DNA of 28,827 nt, taken from the NCBI GenBank assembly GCA_964456815.1, contig CAYWCO010000004.1, forward strand, positions 1 to 28,827. Reading direction: 5' to 3'. The DNA is from CAVTZP01 sp964456815 (GTDB taxonomy: Bacteria > Chloroflexota > Dehalococcoidia > Dehalococcoidales > BS750m-G39). This document shows, in pieces, positions 16,251-22,993 of the stretch (position 1 is the first letter of the stretch; each line of letters opens with the position of its first letter). A program made the translations under genes and the position numbers. The notes beneath the pieces were generated by a model, which had not been told where the DNA came from, did not search any database, and was given only the letters and a program-made list of their open reading frames with translations.

Positions 16251-17613
16251 CAGGTAACTCTGGCTTTTGGCGCTGCTTCCTGCCCCTGGCGCCATCATCA
16301 ACCCGCTTCTCGCGAGTCTCCTTCTTTTTCTTCTTCGATTTAGCCACCACCTTAGTCGGCGCGAATGCCAGAACATCCTCAGCAAACCGGAGCTTAGGTG
16401 ATTCCACCTTGTCTTGCGACTTCAGCAAAGCCTTGGGGGGAACAAGTTCGGTATCAAGCGGTGCCTCCGGCCCAGCGGCGACTTCCGCCGCGGCCAAGAC
16501 CGGCTCTTCAATACCTGGTAATTCAGCCTCAATCTCCTCTTCTTCAGGTGAAGCCCCGGCTTTTGCCAGCTGTTCCACCTCGGCAGTGGAGGCACTCTTA
16601 ATATCAATACGCCAGCCGGTGAGCTTAGCCGCCAATCTGGCGTTCTGCCCCTCCTTGCCGATGGCTAAGGAGAGCTGCTTATCAGGGACAACCACGGTGG
16701 CTATCCCCCCGTTCTCATTCAGGGTCACATTTATTACCTGCGCCGGGCTGAGGGCATTAGCAATGAAGGTCTGGGGGGAGGAGCTCCACGTAACAACGTC
16801 CAGTTTTTCTCCGTTCAACTCCCTCATAATATTTTGTATCCTGATGCCGCGGAGCCCAACACAGCAACCAACCGGGTCAATGCCTTCGCTGCTGGCAGCC
16901 ACCGCTATCTTACTTCGGTAACCAGCCTCACGGGCGATTGATTTCACCTCAACCACCCCATTGAGAACCTCAGGAACCTCAAGCTCAAAAAGCCGGCGCA
17001 GCAAATCGGGGTGAGAGCGTGACACCACCACCTGGGGCCCCTTGCCCGTCTGCGCCACCTCCAGAAGATAAAGCTTGAGCCTTTGCCCCACCCGATACCT
17101 CTCCGTGCGAAGCTGCTCAACAGCGGGGAGTACTGCCTCCGTCCTGCCTAAATCAATAAAAATCTGCCTTGGCTCAATGCGCTGCACCAGGCCGGTGACA
17201 ATATCGCCTTCCTTGCTGGAATATTCCTCAAATATGGCGCTGTGCTCCGCCTCATGGAGGCGCTGGAGAATGACCTGCTTTGCCGTTTGCGCCGCAATTC
17301 GCCCGGCGTTGCGCGGGGTCGCCTCCACCATGACAACCTCGCCAAGCTGAGCGTCAGGGTTGAGCTTTGTCGCCTCAGCCAGTGATATTTCACTGAGCAT
17401 CTCCGAGGGTTGCTCAACTATGGTCTTCTCCGCCCACACCTTGACCGCACCGGTAGCCGGGTCAATCTTGACCGAGATATTCTGGTTGGGGGCAAAATCC
17501 TCCTTCCGATACGCCGATACCAGCGCCGACTCTACGGCGGCAAGAACTGTCTCTTTAGGCAGGTTCTTCTCCGCCGAGAGCTGGGTTATAGCGAGCATAA
17601 ATTCGCTCTTCAT
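16231..17613 (-). CDS. nusA: Transcription termination/antitermination factor NusA
   Basis: NusA binds RNA polymerase and nascent RNA to modulate pausing, termination and antitermination. The 460-residue protein has an N-terminal polymerase-binding domain (1 to ~125), an S1 domain (KEGDIVTGLVQRIEPRQIFIDLGRTEAVLP), and two KH domains. KH1 includes IDPVGCCVGLRGIRIQNIMREL, and KH2 includes PDKQLSLAIGKEGQNARLAAKLTGW. The tail of about 110 residues is Glu/Pro/Ala-rich and then strongly basic (KSKKKKK), with no AR repeats. The ATG at 17613 has a GGAGGG site about 11 bases upstream. rimP, usually just before nusA, is missing; a divergent amidohydrolase occupies that place. The promoter and leader hairpin are listed separately. 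Confidence 0.96.
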   Translation of the reverse strand: MKSEFMLAITQLSAEKNLPKETVLAAVESALVSAYRKEDFAPNQNISVKIDPATGAVKVWAEKTIVEQPSEMLSEISLAEATKLNPDAQLGEVVMVEATPRNAGRIAAQTAKQVILQRLHEAEHSAIFEEYSSKEGDIVTGLVQRIEPRQIFIDLGRTEAVLPAVEQLRTERYRVGQRLKLYLLEVAQTGKGPQVVVSRSHPDLLRRLFELEVPEVLNGVVEVKSIAREAGYRSKIAVAASSEGIDPVGCCVGLRGIRIQNIMRELNGEKLDVVTWSSSPQTFIANALSPAQVINVTLNENGGIATVVVPDKQLSLAIGKEGQNARLAAKLTGWRIDIKSASTAEVEQLAKAGASPEEEEIEAELPGIEEPVLAAAEVAAGPEAPLDTELVPPKALLKSQDKVESPKLRFAEDVLAFAPTKVVAKSKKKKKETREKRVDDGARGRKQRQKPELPDEEEEY

Positions 17614-17658
17614 CTAAGGTTAAGCCCTCCAACCCTGTTACTCCTGCCATAATTAAAA

Positions 17659-17678
17659 AAGTGGGGTCAAACCCACTT
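17659..17678 (-). terminator. Intrinsic-terminator-like hairpin in the nusA leader
   Basis: On the minus strand AAGTGGG, a 6-base loop and CCCACTT form a perfect 7-bp stem followed by TTTTAATT, so with the stem's own final bases there are six T in a row. It lies about 20 nt after the predicted transcript start and 45 nt before nusA. That position fits attenuation of the nusA operon; no terminator is needed there for another gene because the neighbour is divergent. Confidence 0.6.
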
Positions 17679-17702
17679 CTCTAATCAACATCTACTGCCA
17701 CA

Positions 17703-17731
17703 AGTATACCACAACTCCGCCTGAGATGCAA
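17703..17731 (-). promoter_or_regulatory. Sigma-70-type promoter for the nusA operon
   Basis: TTGCAT (17731-17726) and TATACT (17708-17703) are separated by 17 bp, and a TGG immediately before the -10 makes it an extended -10 promoter. The start site would be near 17696. The same TTGCAT-17 bp-TAnnnT design recurs upstream of the HNH gene at 26023-26051. Confidence 0.7.
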
Positions 17732-17762
17732 TACATTGCCTAGAAATTGCCTCGGCGCTAAG

Positions 17763-17768
17763 CTATAA
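17763..17768 (+). promoter_or_regulatory. Possible -10 box for the M20 amidohydrolase (leaderless mRNA?)
   Basis: A TATAAT at 17763-17768 overlaps the first ATG (17768) and sits eight bases before the second in-frame ATG (17777). No convincing -35 box lies 16-18 bp upstream and no ribosome site precedes either ATG. If this is the promoter, transcription would begin at or next to the second ATG. Confidence 0.3.
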
Positions 17769-18958
17769 TGGTCAAAATGGTAAAAAGTCCGGCTATAGAT
17801 AAACTAAAGGCTTCGGTTATAAAAGAAGTAGAAGCTCACCGTGACCAGCTCCGTGAGCTGAGCCTGAAAATCCACTCCACCCCCGAGCTCGGTTTTAAAG
17901 AGACCAAGGCAGCGGGCTGGCTAACCCAATACCTTAAGAAGAATGGCTTCTCTACCAAGCAGGGCATCTCCGGGCTACCCACCGCCTTTAGCGGGAGCTA
18001 CGGAAAGGGAAAACCAGCGATTGCCATTCTGGCGGAGTATGACGCCCTGCCCAAGCTCGGGCACGCCTGCGGTCATAACCTTATAGCTGGCAGCGCCGTT
18101 GGCGCCGCCGTGGCATCTAAACCGGCTATTGACCGATTCGGCAGCAGTGTTCTCGTTATCGGCACGCCGGCTGAGGAGCTGTACGGGGGCAAGGCAATAA
18201 TGGTGGAGCGAGGAGCATTTAATAATATAGACATAGCGATGATGGTGCATCCCGGGGTACATGATGCCACCACCACCCAGGCACTAGCCTGTATCGCTCT
18301 GGATGTTGAGTTCTTCGGCAGAGCAGCTCATGCCTCAGCCCGACCCGAGGCCGGCATAAATGCCCTGGAGGCAATGCTCCAGTCCTTTGCTGCCATTAAC
18401 TCGCTAAGGCAGCATATCAAGGACAGGGCTCGCATCCACGGCATTATCACCGACGGCGGGGAGGCAGCCAATATCGTCCCCGCTCACAGCGCTGGAAGCT
18501 TTATCGTCCGCGCCGAGGATAATGCCTATCTAGATGAGCTAATGGAGAGGGTGCTGAACTGCTTTGTTGGCGCCGCCACTGCCACCGGCGCCCGCCTGGA
18601 ATACCGCTGGGGAGAGGCGCGCTACGCCCCCATGCGCAACAACATGGCACTAGCCAGGCTATTCCAGAAAAATATGCAGTCCCTGGGACGCAGGGTGCCC
18701 CTCGCCAGACCGGTTAATGCCTTCGGCAGCACCGATATGGGGAATGTCAGTCAGATAGTGCCCGGTATCCACCCCGGTGTTGCCATCGCCCCGGAAGGGG
18801 TAGCCATCCATTCCCCAGAGTTTGCCCAAGCCGCTGCCTCGGAGGAAGGTATCAAAGGGATGCTTGACAGCGCCAAGGCTCTGGCGATGACTATTGTTGA
18901 CCTGCTGGCTAACCCGGAGACAGTGGACAGGATTAAGCAGGAGTTTGAAAGTAAGTAA
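17768..18958 (+). CDS. M20 family metal-dependent amidohydrolase/peptidase
   Basis: This is a zinc-dependent M20 amidohydrolase of 396 residues, in the group containing AbgB- and carboxypeptidase-like enzymes. Metal-binding and catalytic features are present: ILAEYDALPKLGHACGHN with Asp92, His99 and His103, GTPAEE with E136/E137, and MMVHPG with His161. A dimerisation domain with VEFFGRAAHASARPEAGINAL follows, and a final conserved block is FGSTDMGNVSQIVPGIHPGVAI. The substrate cannot be read from the sequence; N-acyl amino acids, p-aminobenzoyl-glutamate or small peptides are candidates. It stands alone, divergent from nusA, without a normal ribosome site. If the TATAAT overlapping the first ATG is its -10, translation would start at the second ATG (17777), three residues later. 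Confidence 0.88.
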   Translation: MVKMVKSPAIDKLKASVIKEVEAHRDQLRELSLKIHSTPELGFKETKAAGWLTQYLKKNGFSTKQGISGLPTAFSGSYGKGKPAIAILAEYDALPKLGHACGHNLIAGSAVGAAVASKPAIDRFGSSVLVIGTPAEELYGGKAIMVERGAFNNIDIAMMVHPGVHDATTTQALACIALDVEFFGRAAHASARPEAGINALEAMLQSFAAINSLRQHIKDRARIHGIITDGGEAANIVPAHSAGSFIVRAEDNAYLDELMERVLNCFVGAATATGARLEYRWGEARYAPMRNNMALARLFQKNMQSLGRRVPLARPVNAFGSTDMGNVSQIVPGIHPGVAIAPEGVAIHSPEFAQAAASEEGIKGMLDSAKALAMTIVDLLANPETVDRIKQEFESK

Positions 18959-18993
18959 CTGGCTTGTCAAACAACGCCCCCGTGTTCTAAGAT

Positions 18994-18999
18994 TATACT
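18994..18999 (+). promoter_or_regulatory. Possible -10 box upstream of the BadF-plsX-trxA-trxB run
   Basis: TATACT lies in the gap after the amidohydrolase and before repeat copy 1. The best nearby -35-like sequence, TTGTCA at 18964-18969, is 24 bp away, which is too far. This is a weak candidate, and a transcript from here would carry the whole triple-hairpin repeat in its leader. Confidence 0.25.
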
Positions 19000-19019
19000 A
19001 GCGTTAAAAGGAGAGAGGT

Positions 19020-19147
19020 AACCCATCCCCCTGACCCCCTTCCCTTGATAAGGGAAGGGGGAGTAGAGTGAGAGAGGGGCTTTGTCCCTCTCTAAAAACT
19101 CTTTCCCCCTCTCCAAGAATGGAGAGGGGGATACAGGGGGTGAGGTT
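19020..19147. repeat. Triple-hairpin intergenic repeat, copy 1
   Basis: This 128-bp non-coding element is closely matched by copy 2 at 25862-25999. Its ends form imperfect terminal inverted repeats: AACCCATCCCCCTG on the left, CAGGGGGTGAGGTT on the right. Between them are three perfect hairpins. Hairpin 1 has a 12-bp stem (19035-19046 with 19050-19061, loop 3). Hairpin 2 has an 8-bp stem (19071-19078 with 19086-19093, loop 7). Hairpin 3 has a 10-bp stem (19105-19114 with 19121-19130, loop 6). No ORF of note and no clear target-site duplication were found. It fills most of the gap between the amidohydrolase and the BadF-type gene. A MITE-like or REP-like element is the likeliest explanation. 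Confidence 0.85.
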
Positions 19148-19172
19148 GATAAATAATCTCTAAGGAGAGTTT

Positions 19173-20054
19173 ATGAAAGCCTATCTGGGCATTGATGTCG
19201 GCTCGGTAACCACCAAATTTGCCGTGCTCAATGACGCCGATGAGCTAATTGCCCATCTCTACCTGCCAACGCAGGGTAAGCCCATTGAGATGGTGCAGCA
19301 GGGCTTAAGCCAGATCAGGCAAAAACTGCCCCAAAGTATTGACATCGCCGGCGTGGCTACCACCGGCAGCGCCCGCTATCTGGCCGGGGTAATCATCGGT
19401 GCCGATTTGGTCAAGAATGAGATTACCAGCCACGCCGTAGGCGCCCTGCACTACTTCCCCCAGGCGCAGACCGTAATTGAAATCGGCGGGCAGGACAGCA
19501 AGATTATCATTATCAGAGACGGCTTGGTTACCGACTTCGGCATGAACACGGTATGTGCCGCCGGCACCGGCAGCTTCCTTGACCACCAGGCACTGCGCCT
19601 CAACATGAGCATTCAGGAATTCAGCCGGAAGGCTCTGAAGAGCCAAAACCCGGTGCGCATCGCCGGAAGGTGCACCGTCTTTGCCGAATCGGATATGATT
19701 CATAAGCAACAGACGGGGCACCGGATTGAGGATATTTTATATGGTCTGTGCCAGGCACTGGCGCGCAACTATCTTAGCAACGTGGGGCTGGGTAAGGATA
19801 TTCAACCCCCGATAATATTTCAGGGCGGTGTTGCCTTTAACCGGGGTATAGTGAAGACACTTCAAGAAGAGCTTGGCAGCGAGGTAATTGTCCCACCCCA
19901 CCACGAGGTGATGGGGGCAATAGGCGCCGGCTTACTCGTCCACGAAGAGATGGCAGGCAGTCAAAACGGGAGCAATTTTAAGGGATTTGACGTAAAAGAA
20001 GCCCCGCTGGTGACAATCCTGAAGAAGGTGAAAATACATGATAATCGCCGTTGA
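19173..20054 (+). CDS. BadF/BadG/HgdC-type ATPase (2-hydroxyacyl-CoA dehydratase activator family)
   Basis: This is a 293-residue ASKHA-fold ATPase of the BadF/HgdC family, iron-sulfur proteins that use ATP to drive electrons into 2-hydroxyacyl-CoA dehydratases or benzoyl-CoA reductases. It has GIDVGSVTTKFAVLN at 6-20 (phosphate-1), EIGGQDSK at 103-110, VCAAGTGSFLDHQ with C128, and GRCTVFAESDMIHKQQ with C167. The two cysteines match the pair that bridges the [4Fe-4S] cluster between subunits. IIFQGGVAFNRGIV and a C-terminal GAIGAGLL complete the fold. No dehydratase subunits are in the window, so the redox partner is unknown. AAGGAG precedes the ATG, and the 3' end overlaps plsX by 17 nt, so the two are coupled. 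Confidence 0.9.
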   Translation: MKAYLGIDVGSVTTKFAVLNDADELIAHLYLPTQGKPIEMVQQGLSQIRQKLPQSIDIAGVATTGSARYLAGVIIGADLVKNEITSHAVGALHYFPQAQTVIEIGGQDSKIIIIRDGLVTDFGMNTVCAAGTGSFLDHQALRLNMSIQEFSRKALKSQNPVRIAGRCTVFAESDMIHKQQTGHRIEDILYGLCQALARNYLSNVGLGKDIQPPIIFQGGVAFNRGIVKTLQEELGSEVIVPPHHEVMGAIGAGLLVHEEMAGSQNGSNFKGFDVKEAPLVTILKKVKIHDNRR

Positions 20055-21033
20055 TGCTGCTGGTGGAGAGCATGCCCCCCGCGAAGTAGTAGAAGGAGCG
20101 ATTAAAGCGTCTCAGGAATACGACATTGAAATTGCGCTGGTGGGGAATAAAGCCCTCATCCACGTGCTGGCCGGTCGCCATATAGACAGGGCAAAGCTCA
20201 GCATTATTGAAGCCAAGCAGGTCATTGGGCCTCGTGAGTCGCCGATGAAAGCCATACGCAGCAAGCCGGACTCCTCAATAGTGATTGGGGTTAATATGGT
20301 AAGAGACGGTAGAGCCTCAGCCTTTGTCTCCGCGGGCAACACCGGGGCAGTAGTTATTGCCAGCCTTCTCAGCCTGGGAAAGATAAAGGGTGTCGAGCGC
20401 CCCGCCCTGGGCAGCTTTCTTGATATTACCCCCACCACCCCCGCCCTGCTTATTGACTCCGGCGCCAATGCCGACTGCCGACCAAGCCACCTCGTCCAAT
20501 TCGCTCACTTAGGCTCAACCTACGTTAAACACCTCCTTAACATCGGTTCCCCCAGCGTGCGCCTGCTCAGCACCGGCGAAGAGGAGGAAAAGGGTAACCG
20601 TCTCATTCAGGAAAGCTATAGCCTGCTCAAGAAATCCAAGCTGAACTTTATCGGCAGCATAGAAGGGCAGGACCTATCAAAGGAAACCGCCGATGTCATC
20701 GTTACCGATGGCTTCACCGGGAATATAGTGCTCAAGACTATTGAAGGGTTAGGTGACACCTTCCTCGGCGTGGTGCGACAAACGGGACACATTCTGTCTG
20801 CCGCTTATCATCTCCAGGGACGGACCCTACTCCAGGATATAGGGCTAGGCGCCTGGGTCAAGCGGGTAGACTATAGAGAATACGGCGGGGCGTGTCTATT
20901 AGGGGTAAATGGAAGTATCATCGTCTCTCACGGGCGCAGTCAGGCCAGGGCGATAAAAAACGCCATCGGTCTAGCCAAACGGACAGCAGAGCGGGACATC
21001 TGTAGAATAATTGAAGAGGAGGATTATGACTAA
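20038..21033 (+). CDS. plsX: Phosphate acyltransferase PlsX
   Basis: PlsX makes acyl-phosphate from acyl-ACP, feeding PlsY in phospholipid synthesis at the membrane. The 331-residue protein begins IIAVDAAGGEHAPREVVEGA, where the family consensus has DxMGGDxAP; here the Met and second Asp are replaced (DAAGGEHAP). SAGNTGAVV, GVERPALGSFL, LIDSGANADCRPSHLVQFA and VTDGFTGNIVLKTIEG are diagnostic. AAGGTG lies ahead of its ATG, which is inside the end of the BadF-type gene, and its own end overlaps trxA by 8 nt. The fabD/acpP neighbours often seen next to plsX are absent; instead a thioredoxin system follows. Confidence 0.95.
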   Translation: MIIAVDAAGGEHAPREVVEGAIKASQEYDIEIALVGNKALIHVLAGRHIDRAKLSIIEAKQVIGPRESPMKAIRSKPDSSIVIGVNMVRDGRASAFVSAGNTGAVVIASLLSLGKIKGVERPALGSFLDITPTTPALLIDSGANADCRPSHLVQFAHLGSTYVKHLLNIGSPSVRLLSTGEEEEKGNRLIQESYSLLKKSKLNFIGSIEGQDLSKETADVIVTDGFTGNIVLKTIEGLGDTFLGVVRQTGHILSAAYHLQGRTLLQDIGLGAWVKRVDYREYGGACLLGVNGSIIVSHGRSQARAIKNAIGLAKRTAERDICRIIEEEDYD

Positions 21034-21352
21034 GCCAATTGCAGTTGATGACGCCACCTTTGACCAGGCAGTACTAAAATCAAAGACGCCGGTACTGGTA
21101 GACTTCTGGGCACCCTGGTGCCGACCCTGTATTATGGCAGCACCGGTACTTGAGGAGCTGGCTGAGGAGTATGCCGGTAAGCTAACCATTGCCAAGCTGG
21201 ATGTTGACCAGAATGCCAAGACTGCCGCCAGCTATAATATAATGGCTATCCCCAATCTCATTATCTTTAAGGATGGCAAGCCAGTATCGCAGATTGTGGG
21301 CTATAAACCCAAAGCCGAGTTGAAACGAGACCTGGACACTGTCCTCAAGTAA
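21026..21352 (+). CDS. trxA: Thioredoxin
   Basis: This is a 108-residue thioredoxin that carries reducing equivalents to cytoplasmic disulfides. The fold is clear: PVLVDFWAPWC at 22-32, active site WCRPC (C32, C35), LDVDQNAKTAASYNIMAIPNLIIFKDGK with the cis-proline P76, and a C-terminal helix. The active site has Arg in place of the usual Gly of WCGPC, and Asn in place of the usual Thr after the cis-proline. The ATG at 21026 has GAGGAGG just upstream and overlaps the plsX stop by 8 nt; a TTG at 21011 in the same frame lies within that ribosome region and is rejected. trxB follows five bases later, so reductase and substrate are made together. Confidence 0.96.
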   Translation: MTKPIAVDDATFDQAVLKSKTPVLVDFWAPWCRPCIMAAPVLEELAEEYAGKLTIAKLDVDQNAKTAASYNIMAIPNLIIFKDGKPVSQIVGYKPKAELKRDLDTVLK

Positions 21353-21357
21353 AGACT

Positions 21358-22275
21358 ATGAGCAGTGAATATGAGGTAATTATTATCGGCGGTGGTTCGG
21401 CCGGGCTCAGTGCCGGAATTTACACCTCAAGGGCTCGCCTTAACAGCCTGCTCATAGAAAGGGGGGTGGCGGGTGGTCAGATAGCCGATGCCGAGCTGGT
21501 GGAAAACTACCCCGGCTTTGCCGATGGTATTTCCGGGCTGGAGTTGGGGCAGCTAATGCAGCAGCAGGCAACCAGATACGGGCTGGAAACCCTACAGGCT
21601 GAGGTTACCGGCGTTGGGCTTAAAGGGAAGAAAAAAGTAGTAAAGACCACCAAGGGCGATTTTAGCGCTAGAGCCGTGATTATTGCCAGCGGCTCGGAAC
21701 GGAGCAAGCTGGGCGTACCTGGCGAGGAGGAATTTAGCGGCAGGGGTGTTTCATACTGCGCCACCTGCGATGGCCCCTTCTTCAAGGAAAAGCCGGTAGC
21801 CGTGGTTGGCGGCGGTGATGTCGCCATTACCGAAGCCCTTCACCTGGTAAAATTTGCCTCAAAGGTAAAGGTAATACACCGCCGCGACCAGCTCCGCGCC
21901 ACCCACATTTTAGAAGAGAGGGCGCGGGCGGAACCCAAGATAGAATTCCTCTGGAACAGCGCGGTGGAGAAAATTGAGGGTGAAGATGTGGTCAAGCGAC
22001 TGAGCCTGCGCCAGGTGAAAACGGGGGAGAAATCCACCCTCGATGTAGCTGGAGTCTTTATCGCTATCGGCTTTAAGCCCAACACCGACTACATTAAAGG
22101 CTTTTTACCCCTGGACAAAGCCGGCTTTATCATCACCAACGAAAAGATGGAGACCAAGATACCCGGCGTTTTCGCCGCCGGCGATGTGCGTTTGAACTCC
22201 GCCCAGCAGGCAATAACCGCCGCCGGGGATGGTGCTACCGCCGCTATATTTGCCGAAAAATTTCTTTCCGGATAG
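21358..22275 (+). CDS. trxB: Thioredoxin reductase
   Basis: TrxB is the FAD enzyme that reduces thioredoxin with NADPH. The 305-residue protein has the FAD motif IIIGGGSAGLSAGIYTSRA at 8-26, the redox-active CATC at 134-137 within VSYCATCDGPFF, the NAD(P)H motif VVGGGDVAITEAL at 149-161 followed by VIHRRDQLRA, and the second FAD motif GVFAAGDVR near the end. The HRRD pattern is as in NADPH enzymes. In GGGDVAITEA the usual Ser after Asp is Val. It directly follows trxA; the ribosome site is poor (AAAG), so coupling to trxA is likely. It appears to end the BadF-plsX-trxA-trxB unit. Confidence 0.96.
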   Translation: MSSEYEVIIIGGGSAGLSAGIYTSRARLNSLLIERGVAGGQIADAELVENYPGFADGISGLELGQLMQQQATRYGLETLQAEVTGVGLKGKKKVVKTTKGDFSARAVIIASGSERSKLGVPGEEEFSGRGVSYCATCDGPFFKEKPVAVVGGGDVAITEALHLVKFASKVKVIHRRDQLRATHILEERARAEPKIEFLWNSAVEKIEGEDVVKRLSLRQVKTGEKSTLDVAGVFIAIGFKPNTDYIKGFLPLDKAGFIITNEKMETKIPGVFAAGDVRLNSAQQAITAAGDGATAAIFAEKFLSG

Positions 22276-22301
22276 CCTAGCGCTTCCCCCAAAAAGTAAA
22301 G

Positions 22302-22307
22302 TATAAT
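22302..22307 (+). promoter_or_regulatory. Possible -10 box for rplI-dnaB-dnaD-dnaC
   Basis: A perfect TATAAT lies 17 bases before the rplI ATG, with a GAGAGGA ribosome site between them. No good -35 hexamer is visible at 16-18 bp, so this is a moderate candidate. It would give a leader of only about ten bases. Confidence 0.35.
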
Positions 22308-22324
22308 GAGGTGAGAGGAAAATT

Positions 22325-22993
22325 ATGAGGGTCGTCTTTATTCAGGATGTGCCCAATGTGGCTAGAGCCGGTGAGATAAAAGAGGTAGCCGATGGCTACG
22401 CCAGGAACTTCCTCATCCCCAGAAAACTAGCCCTGTTAGCTAAATCCCATGTGCTCAGCCAGCTAGAGACAAGGGAAATAACAGAAGCCAAAGAAGATGA
22501 GGAGCTAACCATGCTGGCTCAACAGATAGAGGGCAAGGAAGTCAACATCAAAGCCAAGGCTGGAGCCAAGGACAAACTCTACGGCTCAATCACCAGCGCC
22601 GATATTGCCTCCGAGCTAAAAAACAGCACCGGGCTGGATATTGACAAGAGAAAGATAGAGCTGGAAGAGCCCATCCGCCACCTCGGCAGCTACGAGGTGG
22701 CTATCAGACTGGGGCAAGACATTGTACCCAGGATAAAGGTCAGTGTAACCGAAGAGGAAGCGCCAAAGGCAGAGGAGAAACCTCCAAAGAAAAAGGCAAA
22801 AGTAGCAGAGGAGAAGAAAGCTCCAAAGACAGCGGTAAAAGCAACAAAGAAAGCGGCTCCCAAGAAAGAGGAGAAGGTAACAAAAGAAAAGAAGGCGTCG
22901 AAGAAGAAGGCTGCCGAGAAAGAAGAGAAAGCTCCCAAGAAAAAGAGGGCGGCGCCGAAGAAAGAGAAGAAGACTGAGAAGGAAGAGAGCTAA
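22325..22993 (+). CDS. rplI: 50S ribosomal protein L9 with long lysine-rich C-terminal tail
   Basis: L9 binds 23S rRNA domain V through its N-domain and projects its C-domain from the ribosome. Residues 1-50 carry the N-domain signature VFIQDVPNVARAGEIKEVADGYARNFLIP, and 51-141 the helix and C-domain (KLYGSITSADIASELK, IRHLGSYEVAIRL). Normal L9 is about 148 aa; here a further ~80 residues (143-222) are almost only Lys, Ala, Glu and Pro, with repeated KKA/PKK units like a histone H1 tail. The ATG follows GAGAGGA. The stop overlaps the dnaB start as TAATG. rpsF, ssb and rpsR, frequent L9 neighbours, are absent. Confidence 0.95.
   Translation: MRVVFIQDVPNVARAGEIKEVADGYARNFLIPRKLALLAKSHVLSQLETREITEAKEDEELTMLAQQIEGKEVNIKAKAGAKDKLYGSITSADIASELKNSTGLDIDKRKIELEEPIRHLGSYEVAIRLGQDIVPRIKVSVTEEEAPKAEEKPPKKKAKVAEEKKAPKTAVKATKKAAPKKEEKVTKEKKASKKKAAEKEEKAPKKKRAAPKKEKKTEKEES

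Noticed and set aside
22741..22985. Short periodic A/G-rich repeats resembling a tandem or CRISPR-like array
   Set aside because: The repeats are in frame within rplI and encode its Lys/Ala/Glu tail; there are no constant-length spacers.
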